64,000 bases of DNA, taken from the NCBI GenBank assembly GCA_949825065.1, contig OX463846.1, positions 15,100,205-15,164,204 of the forward strand. The letters run 5' to 3'. The position numbers and the translations under genes are program-made. The stretch comes from Odontocerum albicorne. Lineage: Eukaryota; Arthropoda; Insecta; Trichoptera; Odontoceridae. Shown piece by piece: positions 48,055 to 58,734 of the stretch (position 1 is its first letter; each line of letters starts with the position of its first letter). The notes below the pieces were generated by a model. The model made no database searches and had not been told where the DNA came from. It worked only from the letters and a program-made list of their open reading frames with translations.

Positions 48055-49130
48055 CATAAGATATCATGTTAATTGAATTGTTAAAAATATTATAAAAATT
48101 TGTTAATTAGTCATTGTTTATTACATATTATTAAACTGATAATTTTGTAGTGCCCTTAAAAGTTATCATTAGGAAAATACTAAGCAGAGAATGAGGCATA
48201 ATTAAAAATTGAATTATATTTAGAATAATGACGAAAATCAGGATTAATTGGTTGAACGTGTCACGCAGTTTAAGATTCAATTCCTCACGTTGAAAAAGAA
48301 AAGTTTTATAGTACTTTTAACGACTAGGGCCTTTTTTGAATATATCTTATAAGGATGATAAAATATTTTTTTAGTGACAATAGGCGGATTTTTTTCTAAG
48401 AATTTGGATGTTTGTATAATTTTCAACTTGTTAAGAATAGTCACAAAATAAATGTTTTTATGCTGTTATGTCATTAATATCCACATATGATTTTTATGAA
48501 TATTAAATGAATTCAATAATTATTCTACTTTTAAATTTTAGATAGTTTGTGCATTGTTGGATAGCTTTGTGCAATTTGGATGTACTTGTACACTCTGATT
48601 GTTTAAAAACCTTATGCAGAGACGCTATTAATTTGTGAAATAAGCCTATTACTAATTACCTATAACAGGCATTGTTTAAGAGGGAACACGGAAGGAAAGG
48701 AGACCACTTTCAAAATACGCTTTGTATTAGGGGAAGTTGATTTGTTTAATCCACATGGACTTGGTCGTCTGAGAAATTGTTTATTAATTTATTTAACCCT
48801 TTCATGCTACTACATCTGGAGGAATATTTCTTTAAAGCGATTTTTTTCAATCAACCAGTTTATATTTCAAAATTAACATTAGTAACAATGACCGTGTCTT
48901 TAACGTAGTGCTAGAAAACAACATTTGAGAAAAAATAATAAAAAATAAAATGAAAGATATATCTTCAAGAAAAATGACAATAATGAGTGTTTCGGAAGAG
49001 GAATATTTTGAGATATACAATGCTTCCTTAGTACATTCTTAAATATCGATAAGGATGTATCACATCTGATGGAGCCTGGAAGATCGTATCAAGTTAGGCC
49101 GAGTGAGTCGCAAAAGATGATGTATGTAAT
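48055..49130 (+). repeat. Gene-family downstream block D, copy 1
   Basis: Co-linear with 60985-61795: GATATC.TGTT..., TTGGTTGAACGTGTCAC or TTTGTTGAACATGTCAC, a B-box-like GATTC.ATTCCT, CAATCAACCAGTTT.TATTTC, ATGACCGTG..TTTAACG and CATCTGAT.GA.CCTGGAAG. Contains a SINE trace (the B-box), so the ancestral unit already carried it. Lies about 0.5 kb downstream of gene A. Confidence 0.7.
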
Positions 49131-49404
49131 GAAGTGTGATGCTTTGGTACACAAAAGGATTCCTCCCGTCACCAGATTGTTCATGCTCAGAAAAAAAATA
49201 ATAATTTGAAAGAGGGTGGACAAAACGTGGAGATTTCATCACTGTCTTATTTTAAGCTGTATGAGTCAGTTTTTTTCTTATCTCAAGAAACTGGCTACGA
49301 TGATCCAGAACTGGCTACGATGATCCCACATAGAGTGGTATAATAGAAGGAGAGTAGATACGCGAGTTTGTTGGAATAAAAATATTTTTTAATGTATATA
49401 ATGA
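49131..49404. other. Spacer
   Basis: Contains a 20-bp direct repeat AACTGGCTACGATGATCC (49288 and 49307). Nothing else. Confidence 0.35.
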
Positions 49405-49560
49405 TGATCTCAGCGGCCGTTTAGGTGTATTGTTTGTCTTTCAACCTAGGGTTTCGGCTTCGACTCCCGGAGATATTAATAAAATGTATTTGACTTATTT
49501 TCAAATACAGCCCTTTTAAAATATTCCTGCTTGATTAGAAGACATTGCCTCATATATTTC
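49405..49560 (+). repeat. tRNA-derived SINE, plus orientation
   Basis: CAGCGGCCGTTTAGGTGTAT (A-box-like) then GGCTTCGACTCCC (B-box), then a body containing TTGATTAGAAGACATTGCC, the reverse complement of the S1 body. Confidence 0.45.
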
Positions 49561-49830
49561 AAGATTTACTTCTTGATAGAATATGAGCGTACATTTTCAT
49601 AGCGAATGCCCATTAGTTTTGGTGGTATAAAAAACAATTCACATAATTAACATTACTTTTGTGCTTTTATTTGCTCTAAAACATCTGAAAAATGAATACA
49701 AAACGTCAATTGTAAATACCGGTGTAAATAAGTAGTACATTTACTTAATGACTACCTATAGAATTTCGATTGTTACCACAAATAGCTGTGCTAGCTTAAT
49801 TTATACCAAACACAAATATTTAAGTTAAAA

Positions 49831-50027
49831 ATAAAAAGATGTACTCATATATCTCGTTATATCTCAGATATGGAATAAAAACAGACAGATGTACTCATAC
49901 GAGTATATCTCAGATATGGCATAAAAGATACATATTTACTCATATATCTCAGATATGGAATAAAAACAGACAGGTGTACTCATATAGTATATCTCGTAAT
50001 ATCTCAGATATGGAATAAAAAAAAAGT
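49831..50027. repeat. Tandem repeat, ATATCTCAGATATGG unit
   Basis: Four imperfect units of 40-57 bp, each with ACTCATAT, ATCTCAGATATGG.ATAAAA and, in most, ACAGACAG.TG. ATATCTCAGATAT is nearly palindromic. Confidence 0.8.
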
Positions 50028-50089
50028 AATGAAAATTCAGATTGTTGAATCTATTGTGTTATATCGTATTACAATTTTGTTGTGTACAA

Positions 50090-50272
50090 TACAACCTGGG
50101 AGGCTTATTGATGTGTGGTAATCTCTTCTAGCCAACCAAACAGCTGTTAAAAAGGCCTCTTTGAAAACAAGACTGGAATCACTTTTATGAAAATCTAGAT
50201 TCCAACGGAAAAGGAATCCACAACCCCCGGGCTGGGAAACAAGCGTTTTACCAACTAGACCACGGAGGTTCT
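50090..50272 (-). repeat. SINE family S1, full length
   Basis: Most complete copy. Plus-strand view: ACAACCTGGGAGGCTTATTG, GTGTGGTAATCTCTTC, CCAACCAAACAGCT, AAGACTGGAATCACTTTT, then the head (minus strand AACCTCCGTGGTCTAGTTGG, AAAACGCTTGTTTCCCAGCC). B-box degraded (TGTGGATTCC). About 180 bp in all. Confidence 0.7.
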
Positions 50273-50410
50273 TTTTCATGCAGAATGTACAATTTTTAAG
50301 CAATAATTTGAAGACAAGAGAAGAAAATGTTTTGTGATATCAGTGTTAGGGTAAAAATAGTGGGTGTTTTATTCATCAGACCTTTATTTATTTATCACTT
50401 CATTGTAAAG

Positions 50411-50475
50411 AAAACAGGGATGGATTATTGCCAGGTGGTTATCTCTTCCAAGCAATCACACTAAAGTAGATAAAG
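50411..50475 (-). repeat. SINE family S1, body fragment
   Basis: GATGGATTATTGCCAGGTGG then TTATCTCTTCCAAGCAATCA: S1 body without head. Confidence 0.45.
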
Positions 50476-50638
50476 AAAGTTACATAAAGCCCAAAAAATA
50501 TTCACTTTTAGAAAATGTATGAACAATATATAATATATAGTAAAAATAAAAGTAAGGTATCATCAATCAAAGGAAAAGAAAAGGATGGTGGAGAGGAAAA
50601 AAAACAGGAATCAAACACGTTTATTACTGTTTTGAAAT

Positions 50639-50899
50639 TTAAAAAAATATCAGTTGCTTTTTAAAACTTGCCAATGATAGAGTGAGTCTAACATTGGTTT
50701 GTAACTGGTTCCAGAGTCTCAGTGCATGGACAGTAAATAACGACATAAACAAATAAGAGCGGTGAACTGGGAATGTCAATAAAGAATCTCTGTTAGAGCG
50801 TAGCACAAGTCCATGATCAGAAAGATGCAGAATATTTGAAGACGTTGAAGATAAGAGAGATAAGAAAATATATTTTATGTCTAGCTCAAAGATGTGCAC
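50639..50899 (-). pseudogene. LINE polyprotein C-terminus (jockey/CR1-like)
   Basis: Minus-strand frame of 86 codons: '..LVLRSNRDSLLTFPVHRS', 'SLFTVHALRLWNQLQTNVRL', 'SLASFKKQLIFF'. Matches the LINE end 'LR......L..P.HR......SF...A.RLWN.LP..IR....S..FK..L'. Open to its stop but lacking all upstream domains. Confidence 0.65.
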
Positions 50900-51727
50900 A
50901 CAAAGGTATACTAAAATTAATGAATTGGCGGTTCGTCATTACACGTGTTTGTAACACATTACACATTAAGAGTCATCAACATTTGCATTCATACTCGGAG
51001 CAGCAAGAATTATTATGTGACCACCTCTTTTACCAGACTAGGAACCTTTTTCATTTATTTTTTTGGGTAACATCGACAATTGAACCCTAAAACTCCATAT
51101 AAAAGTCAAGCGTCTTACCAATCAGGCAATAGAGGTCATTATGTCCTGCATCAAATGTACGGAATTTTAATGGACAACTTCGTGTTCTGGTGGTAGAATT
51201 TTTAACTCCCGAAGGAGAATGATTAATTAATCGTATCAATTGGTTAAAAACGAGAAAGATTTATATTGACAAAGATAAACCATTCGCTTATTAAGTTTTT
51301 TTAACTTCGATACAATTAAAGTTAAATTAAGAAAAATCGGAAATAATCAATATTATATTAGCTAGAGGCAGTCACTGTGGATTCAAGATAAACCCTTTTT
51401 TTCGCGTAAAACTAAATTATTTAAAATCGATCCAATATTTATTGGCCACTGATGAAAAATAATAATTATTGGACAAATTAAAATCTGTAAACGATGTTAA
51501 AAATTATATAAAAAGATAGTTTGATTTTTTAGAATTTAGTTTGGAATAAATTTCTTTTTAAAAATATACTTTATTATTAAGATTTGTAATTTTATTGTTG
51601 TTGGTCGTAAAACTTTAAATAAAAGTTATAAATAAAAACTCAAAATACAAAATCATTTTGTTTAAAATTTGCACATCTTTAAATTATGTAAAAAGCGTTA
51701 TGATCGATTATTTTATTTAACGACTAA
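50900..51727. other. Intergenic; S1 head at 51068-51138 (-)
   Basis: 51068-51138 holds an S1 tRNA-like head on the minus strand (TGACCTCTATTGCCTGATTG, AAGACGCTTGAC, GGTTCAATTG). The rest is AT-rich with nothing recognised. Confidence 0.45.
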
Positions 51728-51789
51728 AACTTTATTGTAATTTGTTTGGTCGAACACTGTTTATTCCACATTACATAACGGTATAAACC

Positions 51790-51821
51790 TACCAGTTTCA
51801 AAGTTTTCGCCTCATCATCAG
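51790..51821 (-). ncRNA. Hammerhead-ribozyme-like motif, left copy
   Basis: Minus strand: CTGATGA, then GAGGC-GAAA-ACTTT, which can form stem II with four of five pairs (two G-U), then GAAAC and TGGTA. The CUGAUGA and GAAA boxes are the invariant core of hammerhead ribozymes. The very short stem III resembles the minimal hammerheads known from Penelope-like elements. Stem I is not obvious, so activity is doubtful. Confidence 0.35.
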
Positions 51822-51841
51822 ATGAGTACAAAAAATACTAC

Positions 51842-51873
51842 CTGATGATTCGGCGAAAACCTTGAAACCGGTA
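51842..51873 (+). ncRNA. Hammerhead-ribozyme-like motif, right copy
   Basis: Plus strand: CTGATGA, TCGGC-GAAA-ACCTT, GAAAC, CGGTA. Core boxes are kept, but stem II pairs at only two of five positions, so this copy is probably dead. Confidence 0.3.
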
Positions 51874-52099
51874 AGATTATATAAAGTGGAATAAACAGTG
51901 TTTCATTAAATAAATTACAATGTCTTTAAACATCCACAGTGTTAATGCTTTAAATATAAATAATATAAAACGTTGTCATATAAATATTAAATAGTTTTTT
52001 TAAATAGATTTCCCTTTTCTGCTGATGGAGTAAAATTTTGAAAACTATTAAGAAATATTACATAATATCTAACACGAGAAAAAAATCATTTTCAAAAAA

Positions 52100-52830
52100 A
52101 TTAAAGTTGCCATAGGAGTTCTACAAGGATGCAAACTCTCCCTTCAGCTATTCAACATCTATGGGGAATATATCATGAAGAAGGCGACGGAAAAGTAGAA
52201 TGGTGGAATGGCTGTTAGAGGAAAGAATTTCTCATACCTTAGCTTTACAGATGACACTATTAGTATTGCGGACTCTTTTGAGGAAACAGAAATCTCTTCG
52301 GTTGGGATTGAGAGCAATAAAATATATCTACCAATAATTAATTCGAAAACAAAAGTTATGGTTTCTAGCCATAACATTTGTTTTCCAATTAATACCCTAT
52401 AGGATCTTGAATATTTCAATAGCGACCAAAAACACGACAAACGAATTTCAATATTTTCTCCATTTTCGGATATGAAATAGAGATCTCGACACTGAGATCT
52501 CTATTTCATATATCTATAATGTAGATGTTTTGAGGTGTGGTACTGAAAACATATATAGTGAGGATACATTAGTGTACCAATGCAACCATCATCTAACAAT
52601 TTAGAATGCAGAATAGGCAGAGTATTACAATTTTTTGGCAATAATGCACGCAGAAAAAGAGGATAATTTGGAAAGATTCATGCTAACGCGTAATGTGGAA
52701 GGACGACGAGACAGATGTAGACCACCAACTCCGTGGAATTTGTAAGTCAGGAACACCACTGAGTCCTTTGAAAGGCAGCACTTCGTGAGGCCTAAAGTAG
52801 AGACAGGTGGAGAATTCTTGTGGCAGAATT
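52100..52830 (+). pseudogene. LINE reverse transcriptase, palm and C-terminus
   Basis: 'AIGVLQGCKLSLQLFNIYGE' corresponds to 'G..QGC.LSP.LFN.Y.E'. 'SYLSFTDDTISIADSFEE' corresponds to 'LRYADDTTL.A...E', with the catalytic YADD changed to FTDD (Ala to Thr, Tyr to Phe). 'NSKTKVMV' corresponds to 'N..KTK.MV'. From about 52640: 'AEKEDNLERFMLTRNVEG' and 'RRDRCRPPTPW' correspond to '..DNLERL...G.VEGRRGRGR.P.RW'. Stops and a large internal deletion. Inactive. Confidence 0.75.
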
Positions 52831-54224
52831 TACGTAAACTTCGGAATTTAAAAAAGTTGCCAGTAATTGGTTTTATAATAAAATAACATTGCCTTTGAAA
52901 AATCTGAAAAAAATGTGGGTTGGATCCTTCTTGAACAAATACTTTCAATGGTGGTCTCTTCCTGTATTAAATATTAAGGGATTGTTAACTTTCTAATACT
53001 GACAAAATTAAAAAGTTATTGATAAAGAATCAGCATATTACAATAGAAAATTTTCACAAAGGCAATCATTTTTAAGATCACATTTTGCCTTCTAACGGGA
53101 AATATCTACTGATAAGGAATTACCAGGAACCCAAATTTTATTAATGAGTCAATGTCGTGGAAAAAATCAATTTTATTGGTACCAAAAATAAATAAAAAAA
53201 AGCTGAAACGTTAACATTTTTCACATGTAAATATAATTTTTAATTTGTAAAATCTAAGATAATTTAAAACGAATTTGACAGATTGTCAGATTTTTGTATA
53301 TCATATAACATATGTTATGTTAACATATAATACACTCAACAAATAAAAGTGATTCCTTTTTTTTTCAAAAATACGTTAATATATTAGATATTTGTTAGAT
53401 TATTCAAAATTATATTTTTGATTATTTGAATGAATAATTTAAATATTTTTTTTAAATGAATAGATATGACCGAAGTCATAAGCTCTTTAAAGAATTAGAT
53501 ACATAGTTAGAAAATCGGCTTTAAAAAAATTTGAAATGTTGTTTTTATTTGATCCCAACAATAAAAGATAAGGGATAATATAGAATATGAATAGTTTCAC
53601 ATGAAGAAGATCACTTAAGGCAATTAGGATTACTAAATCCTTAGAAAATGCCCATGCTCTAAGGGCCGTTCAATCCTTGAAGCCAATTATACAAGGGCCT
53701 AAGGTTCTGTTTCACAAAGGGCACGAATTAACCGGTTAAATTAAGACAGCACCAAACCTTTTAACGGTCGTATATAAAAGTTCCATTTTACCTTAGCAGG
53801 TCAAAGTAAATTTAAGTGTATCGAATACTTTTTGAAAAGATCCCTGAATTTTAAAAGCGTAAGCGTTTATTACAAGAATTATAATAAAATGATTAAATAA
53901 ATTGGTAAAATTTGTAATCTTGACTATTTGAAGAAAATGGAATTTAAATAATTTACCGAAATCTATCTGGATTTTATAATAGTTGATTATGGTTTTCTCG
54001 CTAAACCAAAATGTTAAATATATAATTATTGAAATTAAATTATCGCCGTTTTCATAAAACTTTCTTATTAAATTGAATTGTTATCTGAGAAGTTAAATTA
54101 ACGACACAAGGAGAAGAAACTGTTTTAGTTTATCTTAATATTAGCGCACTCTCTATTAACACGGCCCTGTGAATAACAGTGCATTGTTAAAAGTTAGTTA
54201 TATCCTATTGAGTTAAAAGGGTGA
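52831..54224. other. Intergenic upstream of gene B
   Basis: No block U match was found here. TATGACCGAAGTCATA (about 53466) is identical to a stretch at about 16675 and can form a small hairpin. Otherwise AT-rich. Confidence 0.35.
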
Positions 54225-54239
54225 TTAACAGGCTGGTTT

Positions 54240-54485
54240 CTCCGAGGGGTGGGGATGAGTTGTATGAATACCCCAAAATTTTCAAATACATTATTTACCT
54301 TCTCAGATTGGATCGAGAAACCATGAGTTATATACGAGTACACAGACATATATGGTAGTTGACGCGCATTCTCATGTTAGTACAGTTAGTGAACTTTCAG
54401 TAATATTTGAAAAAGTAGATTTCGAAACGTTTAAACGTTTCTATTAGTAATTTCAAGCGTAGCATAAGTTTCAAACTTTGTCACT
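54240..54485 (+). promoter_or_regulatory. Upstream region of gene B, conserved block displaced
   Basis: GGTGGGGATGAGTTGTATGA at 54248 matches the promoter block of A and C, but the TATA is weaker (TATGAATA) and lies about 220 bp from the start codon instead of about 50. An alternative CATATATGG at about 54345 may serve. B may therefore have a longer leader or a different start site. Confidence 0.4.
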
Positions 54486-56367
54486 ATGTCAGTGGTGAGT
54501 ATTATTTGATAAGTTCTTTCTGTTATTTTACTTTTGATTAAGTACGCGTTCTAGCTTGAGTTGAGTGTAATGAACGGTTACGTTGAGTGTAATGAACGGT
54601 TACGATCGTAGAAACTTGTAACTTATCAGTCATGTGTTAGATTTTTTAAAATTTATCTACCAATTATATTCGTAATGTTTGCTTTCGTATTGTTAATGTT
54701 TTATTTACTTAGATGGTATAACAAAATGTTATCATACTTACAGATATAAATTTCATAAGTCTAATTTCTCTCACTGTTGTGAATTGTTTTTTAATGATTT
54801 TAATTATACGTACATATTTATGATTATCATTCTGGTGAGACACCGAATAGGGTGGATATTTAAAATACATTTGGGACCTATTTAGTAAAGGACGACTTTC
54901 TTTCAGCCCGGTGAATACAGGTTCAATTTCCGTTAGCACACATATTTTTTAACGAGCTCCAGTCTTTTTTTTATTGTAGGCCTCTTCTAGTTGATTGGAA
55001 GAGATTGCCATTAACAATTAACTCGTCATGTTATTGTTTTTTATAAACTCTGTTACGAAAGTGAAACTGTAATGCATATTGTGATCCATTCCTATAATTT
55101 AATTTATCCACATGACAGGAATTTAACAATTTGTGGACTACAATATTAATAATACCGTATTTATGACATTAATTTGATTGTAAATACATACATAACCATA
55201 TCTTTGACATCTTTTCTTAAGAACCTAACTAGAACCGATTTCATATAGTTCGATGATGATAATTTGAAAAACAAAAATTTAAATTCACAAATACATAAAG
55301 ATGATTGAAAATTTGAGTTAATAAAGATATTTGTATGAATCGAATAAATTCTTGATTACCCGTCAAAAAGGATCGAAATTGAGTTGTGAAATTTTTTTTT
55401 TAATTTTTCGTTTGTTTCAGTATGTCGAGGGAAAATACAAAGGGTTTAGGCCTTCTGCCTTTACTCAGGCTGTGAAACAGGCCTGTCACATGCTGCGCGA
55501 CTTGGATCCTCCTGTGAAGGAGGTTCTGAAGGAATGTTGGGATGATATAGTGAATGCCTTTCCTTTTTCTGAGGACCAGCACGAAGAATCTGACGACCTC
55601 CGATTTGTATTTATAAGAAGATGCGAGGATTTGGTAAGTAATTATATTTATTTGCATTGGCCCCAGTATGGACATTTTTTTTACTGGTTTGAACTTTAAT
55701 TTCCGATTCGTGGCTTAACTTGAAAGCCGATTTTGTTGGTTATTTTTTATATCTAGTGATATAAAAAATAATTTTAGATAAACTTTTATCATAATAATTA
55801 GTGTATCTTTTGCTTTTTACAGAAACATTCATTAATAAATGAGGATTAGTTTCATGTTAATTAATGCCAAATCTTAAATTAACTCAGAACTTGTTCAAGT
55901 GGCAGGCATGTGTGTGCAAAAGTGTGCGCACGCTTTTGTGTGTGTGTGGATATCAACGAATTATCGGTAATTAATTTAGATTTAAATACAGTTCATAAAA
56001 TGTTTTAACTAATTTTACATGTTTGTTAATCATATGAAAATTAAATAGTATGTTTATAGTTTAAATGTCTATTTCAATTCGACTAAATACTTTTTTTTTA
56101 TTTCTTTTACAGAAGATGATCAACAGGTTTTCGTCATACATGGCAATTATGATGTTGGAAAAAGCAAATAATAAAGAAGAAGTTCAGGCAACACTGCAAA
56201 AAGATCACAAAGGATATTATATAGGGAAGAAAATTGATACGCCTCCAAAACGTTGTGAATACTGCGGGTTATTTCACAATAAATTTGAAACGTTGAAAGA
56301 CAGAAAGGTCAATAAATGGTCGATGGAAGACGCTCAGTTTTTCTCTCCTGTGGTGCCTTATTTTTAA
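54486..56367 (+). CDS. Tandem family gene B (three exons, intact, about 158 residues)
   Basis: Unrecognised family. Exon 1, 54486-54494, codes Met-Ser-Val, donor GTGAGT. Exon 2, 55421-55633, follows TTTGTTTCAG and ends before GTAAGT, 71 residues: 'YVEGKYKGFRPSAFTQ', 'AVKQACHMLRDLDPP', 'LKECW', an acidic stretch, 'RRCEDL'. Exon 3, 56113-56367, follows TTTTACAG, 84 residues: 'RFSSYMAIMMLEKA', 'KDHKGYYIGKK', 'RCEYCGLFH' (C-x2-C-x3-H, a possible metal site), 'ETLKDRKVNKWSME', ending FFSPVVPYF. All introns are phase 0. AATAAA lies at 56576-56581. No signal peptide or transmembrane segment, so probably intracellular (inference). The only complete member in the window. Confidence 0.75.
54873..55020 (+). 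repeat. tRNA-derived SINE in intron 1 of gene B
   Basis: Head: GACCTATTTAGTAAAGGACG, CTTTCTTTCAGCCCGG, CAGGTTCAATTTCC. Body: TTGATTGGAAGAGATTGCCA, the S1 body in plus orientation. Confidence 0.5.
55421..55633 (+). CDS. Gene B, exon 2
   Basis: 213 nt, phase 0 at both ends. Shares with A and C an unbroken run from GFRPSAF or GLRASAF through LDPP. Three cysteines (in ACHM, ECW and RCED) are kept in all copies. Followed by GTAAGTAATTATATTTATTT, nearly the same donor context as in C. Confidence 0.85.
56113..56367 (+). CDS. Gene B, exon 3
   Basis: 255 nt including TAA. Basic, with a helical-looking first third and a C-terminal CEYC...H motif. Aligns with gene A exon 3 along its length if A's frameshift is disregarded; the best-kept segments are 'RFSS', 'KG..IGKK', 'ETLKDRKVN.WSME' and 'FFSP.VP'. 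Confidence 0.8.
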   Translation, partial: KMINRFSSYMAIMMLEKANNKEEVQATLQKDHKGYYIGKKIDTPPKRCEYCGLFHNKFETLKDRKVNKWSMEDAQFFSPVVPYF

Positions 56368-56589
56368 TATCTTAAATGTCCTTAGTAAAACTGTAAATTT
56401 TAAGCTAAGTTTTTAAGACTTCAGCTTAAGTAAAATGGTCGATGATACATGTGAGTTTTTTTGTTTCAAATGAATTAGAAATATGTCGAATTGAAATTGT
56501 ATAACTCTTATCGGAAGCAAAAATAATTACCTTTTTTATATAGTCATATTGTATTACTCATCTTGAGTTCATTACAATAAATCGTCGAA

Positions 56590-57058
56590 ATAATATCAAT
56601 ACGATAGAAATGGGAACGAACCTGACAACAACGAAATATAATACAAATAAGTAGGAAAGGGTATTAAAGATATGTAAATATAAAATTAACTTTAATTTTT
56701 GAGTCAGATAAATTCAGAATTTATTACATGTGAGTATAACGAGAAATCGAATCGTGGAAGTCTAGCTGTATTTCGCAATGTGTTGTTGTATTTTTGTAAC
56801 ATAATAAAAAGTCACGAGAAATTAATTTTTGTGTTGTTTATTTTCATCATATCATGTTTATTAAATTAATAGTTGTTACACTACTGTAAGTAAAGTTTCA
56901 ATGGTAAAAATATTCAAGTTCCAACACTATCGTCAGGTTTAATTAACTGCAGCCTTTTCTTAGGCTAAATTATATAGCACTACATGTTGCTTAATGAAGA
57001 TTCTATGTGAAGTAGTTTATGAATTGCAGAAAATTATAAAACTATAGATATTACATGG
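56590..57058. other. Spacer downstream of gene B
   Basis: AT-rich, nothing recognised. Confidence 0.35.
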
Positions 57059-58328
57059 TCTGTCCAGTGGGAAAGGTGACTGATTTTATTTTTGCGTAAC
57101 CACTAGCGCCATCTGTGGATGAATAAGTTAGTTAACTAGCGCCACATCGACAATCTTCCGTAAAAGTTTCAAAACGCTGGCATTGCTGGTTCATTCGTAA
57201 AGACGTAATAATTGACAGTGCCTTTTGAGTCTCGGTAGAAAAAAGAACAATGGAGCAACGTGCCAACATAAGATTTTTTTTCAAATTGGGTAAAAGAGCC
57301 ACAGAAACTTTTGAAATGATTCAAACTGTTAACGGTAGTGAAGCAATGAGTCATAAGAACGTTTTTAAGTGGTATACCAGATTTCGTGATGGTAGAGGGA
57401 GCATTGAAGATTATCCACTACCTGGACCATCATTGACAGTTCGAGTTGAAGAGAATGGTCAAAAAGTGGCTGACATTCTTCGAAATGATCGTTGTGCGTC
57501 CAATAGGCTCATCGAGGAGTTCACTGGAATTCCTAAATCTACTGTCCATCTCATTTTGATGGAAAATTTGAGCAGCCGAAAGGTATGTTCTCACTTTATA
57601 GCGCCACACTGACCGACGATCAAAAAAATTGCACAGTGGAGCACGGCAGAGACATGAAAAGAGCGGCTGATATGGATCCAGACTTCATGGCAAGCATTAT
57701 AACAGATGATGAAACAAGGTGCTTTTAGAATTAGCCACTCACAAAGTGCCAGAGCTCGGAACGGAAGGGTCCACAATTTCAAAAACCGAAAAAAGAACGC
57801 ATGCAGAAGAACCGAATCAAGACTCTCCTCAATGTTTTCGATGATTTCAAAGGAATTATCCATATGCAATTCACGCCAGAAGGTCAAATGGTAAACGTCG
57901 ATGTGTATTTGAGTGTTTTGAATCGTTTATGGGCCATGCCCCTTGTTTCCAGAGTTCGACCCGAATACTGGAAACAAGGGGCATGGTTTTTGTTGCACAA
58001 CAATTCACCAGTGCACAAAAGCAAGATTGTACGCAATTTCTTGGCCAAAAAAGCATCGATCACCTCCCGTATTCAATCACCTCGACGTGACTTCTGGCTA
58101 TTTCCGAAATTGAAATTCGGGATGAAAGGAAAGCGTTTCGACAGGATTCAGGCATCCAGAAGGCTTCATCCGCGATTTTGGAGGCAATTCCGAAGAATAA
58201 ATTTCAGGAGCGCTTTAGAAAATTTTACAGCTGCTCACATGGTGTGTATTTTAAATAAAAGGTAATGTAAACTAAAAATAAACAATGTCTTGTATTTCAT
58301 TTCCCGTCAGCCACCTTGGACAGATAGT
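57059..58328 (+). mobile_element. Mariner transposon, inactive
   Basis: Ends: left TCTGTCCAGTGGGAAAGGTG, right (reverse complement) TCTGTCCAAGGTGGCTGACG, an imperfect inverted pair. The transposase starts 'MEQRANIRFFFKLGKRATET' at 57250, with N-terminal HTH words 'VFKWYTRFRDGRGSIEDYPL' and 'GIPKSTVHLI'. A stop and frameshift near 57610 follow; the next frame has 'DMDPDFMASIITDDET' (first catalytic Asp). Then 'FDDFKGIIHMQFTPEGQMVN' and 'LHNNSPVHKSKIVRNFLAKK', where the usual HDN has become HNN, losing the second Asp. The C-terminal third is scrambled. The Asp loss and frameshifts mean no activity. Confidence 0.85.
57918..57995. repeat. Inverted duplication inside mariner
   Basis: GCCATGCCCCTTGTTTCCAG and, 18-20 bp later, CTGGAAACAAGGGGCATGG are inverted copies, forming a perfect 19-bp stem. 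Not expected in a mariner coding region; it probably arose by a template switch. Confidence 0.8.
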
Positions 58329-58734
58329 TTATATTAACTAATCCAGTTTAGAAATGAATTAAACCTAAAATTCCCATATACTTAATGTAAGTGCTAACAA
58401 CTGAACCACGGCCGACGATGTAGTCTAGCGCTTAACATTCCTAATAGCGAAATACCAAAGCATGGTGAGGTATTGTCATTTCTTAAATGGATATGGTCCA
58501 GTTCCAGCCAATAACATTCCGTCCAGAGTCGAAATAAAGGTGGATTTCGATTCGAATAAAATTAATTCAATTCGAGTAAAATTTAAACAAAACTATTTGT
58601 TACACTGTAATTTCTAAGATCACCCTTATAATGTTTCTAACTATTAAGTGGCAGCACAATAAAATCATGTAAAAAAGTCTAAAAATGATGAAGGGTATCT
58701 AAGCCAATAGAAAAATGCATCTGAAAATCAGTTA
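58329..58734. other. Spacer with S2 SINE trace on minus strand
   Basis: 58395-58470 reverse-complemented matches the S2 head and its 5' flank (TAGACTACATCGTCGGCCGT then GGTTCAGTTGTTAGCACTTA). Rest unrecognised. Confidence 0.4.

Larger units (their letters stand above)
51733..51922. repeat. Imperfect palindrome with two hammerhead-like motifs
   Basis: Left arm 51733-51822 and right arm 51841-51922 are inverted copies sharing AACACTGTTTATTCCAC, GGTTT or GATTATA, ACCGGTTTCAAGGTTTTCG or a variant, and TCATCAG. Each arm reads CTGATGA ... GCGAAAAC ... TTGAAAC(C/T)GGTA toward the outside. Likely the remains of two head-to-head ends of a retroelement, possibly Penelope-like. Confidence 0.65.
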
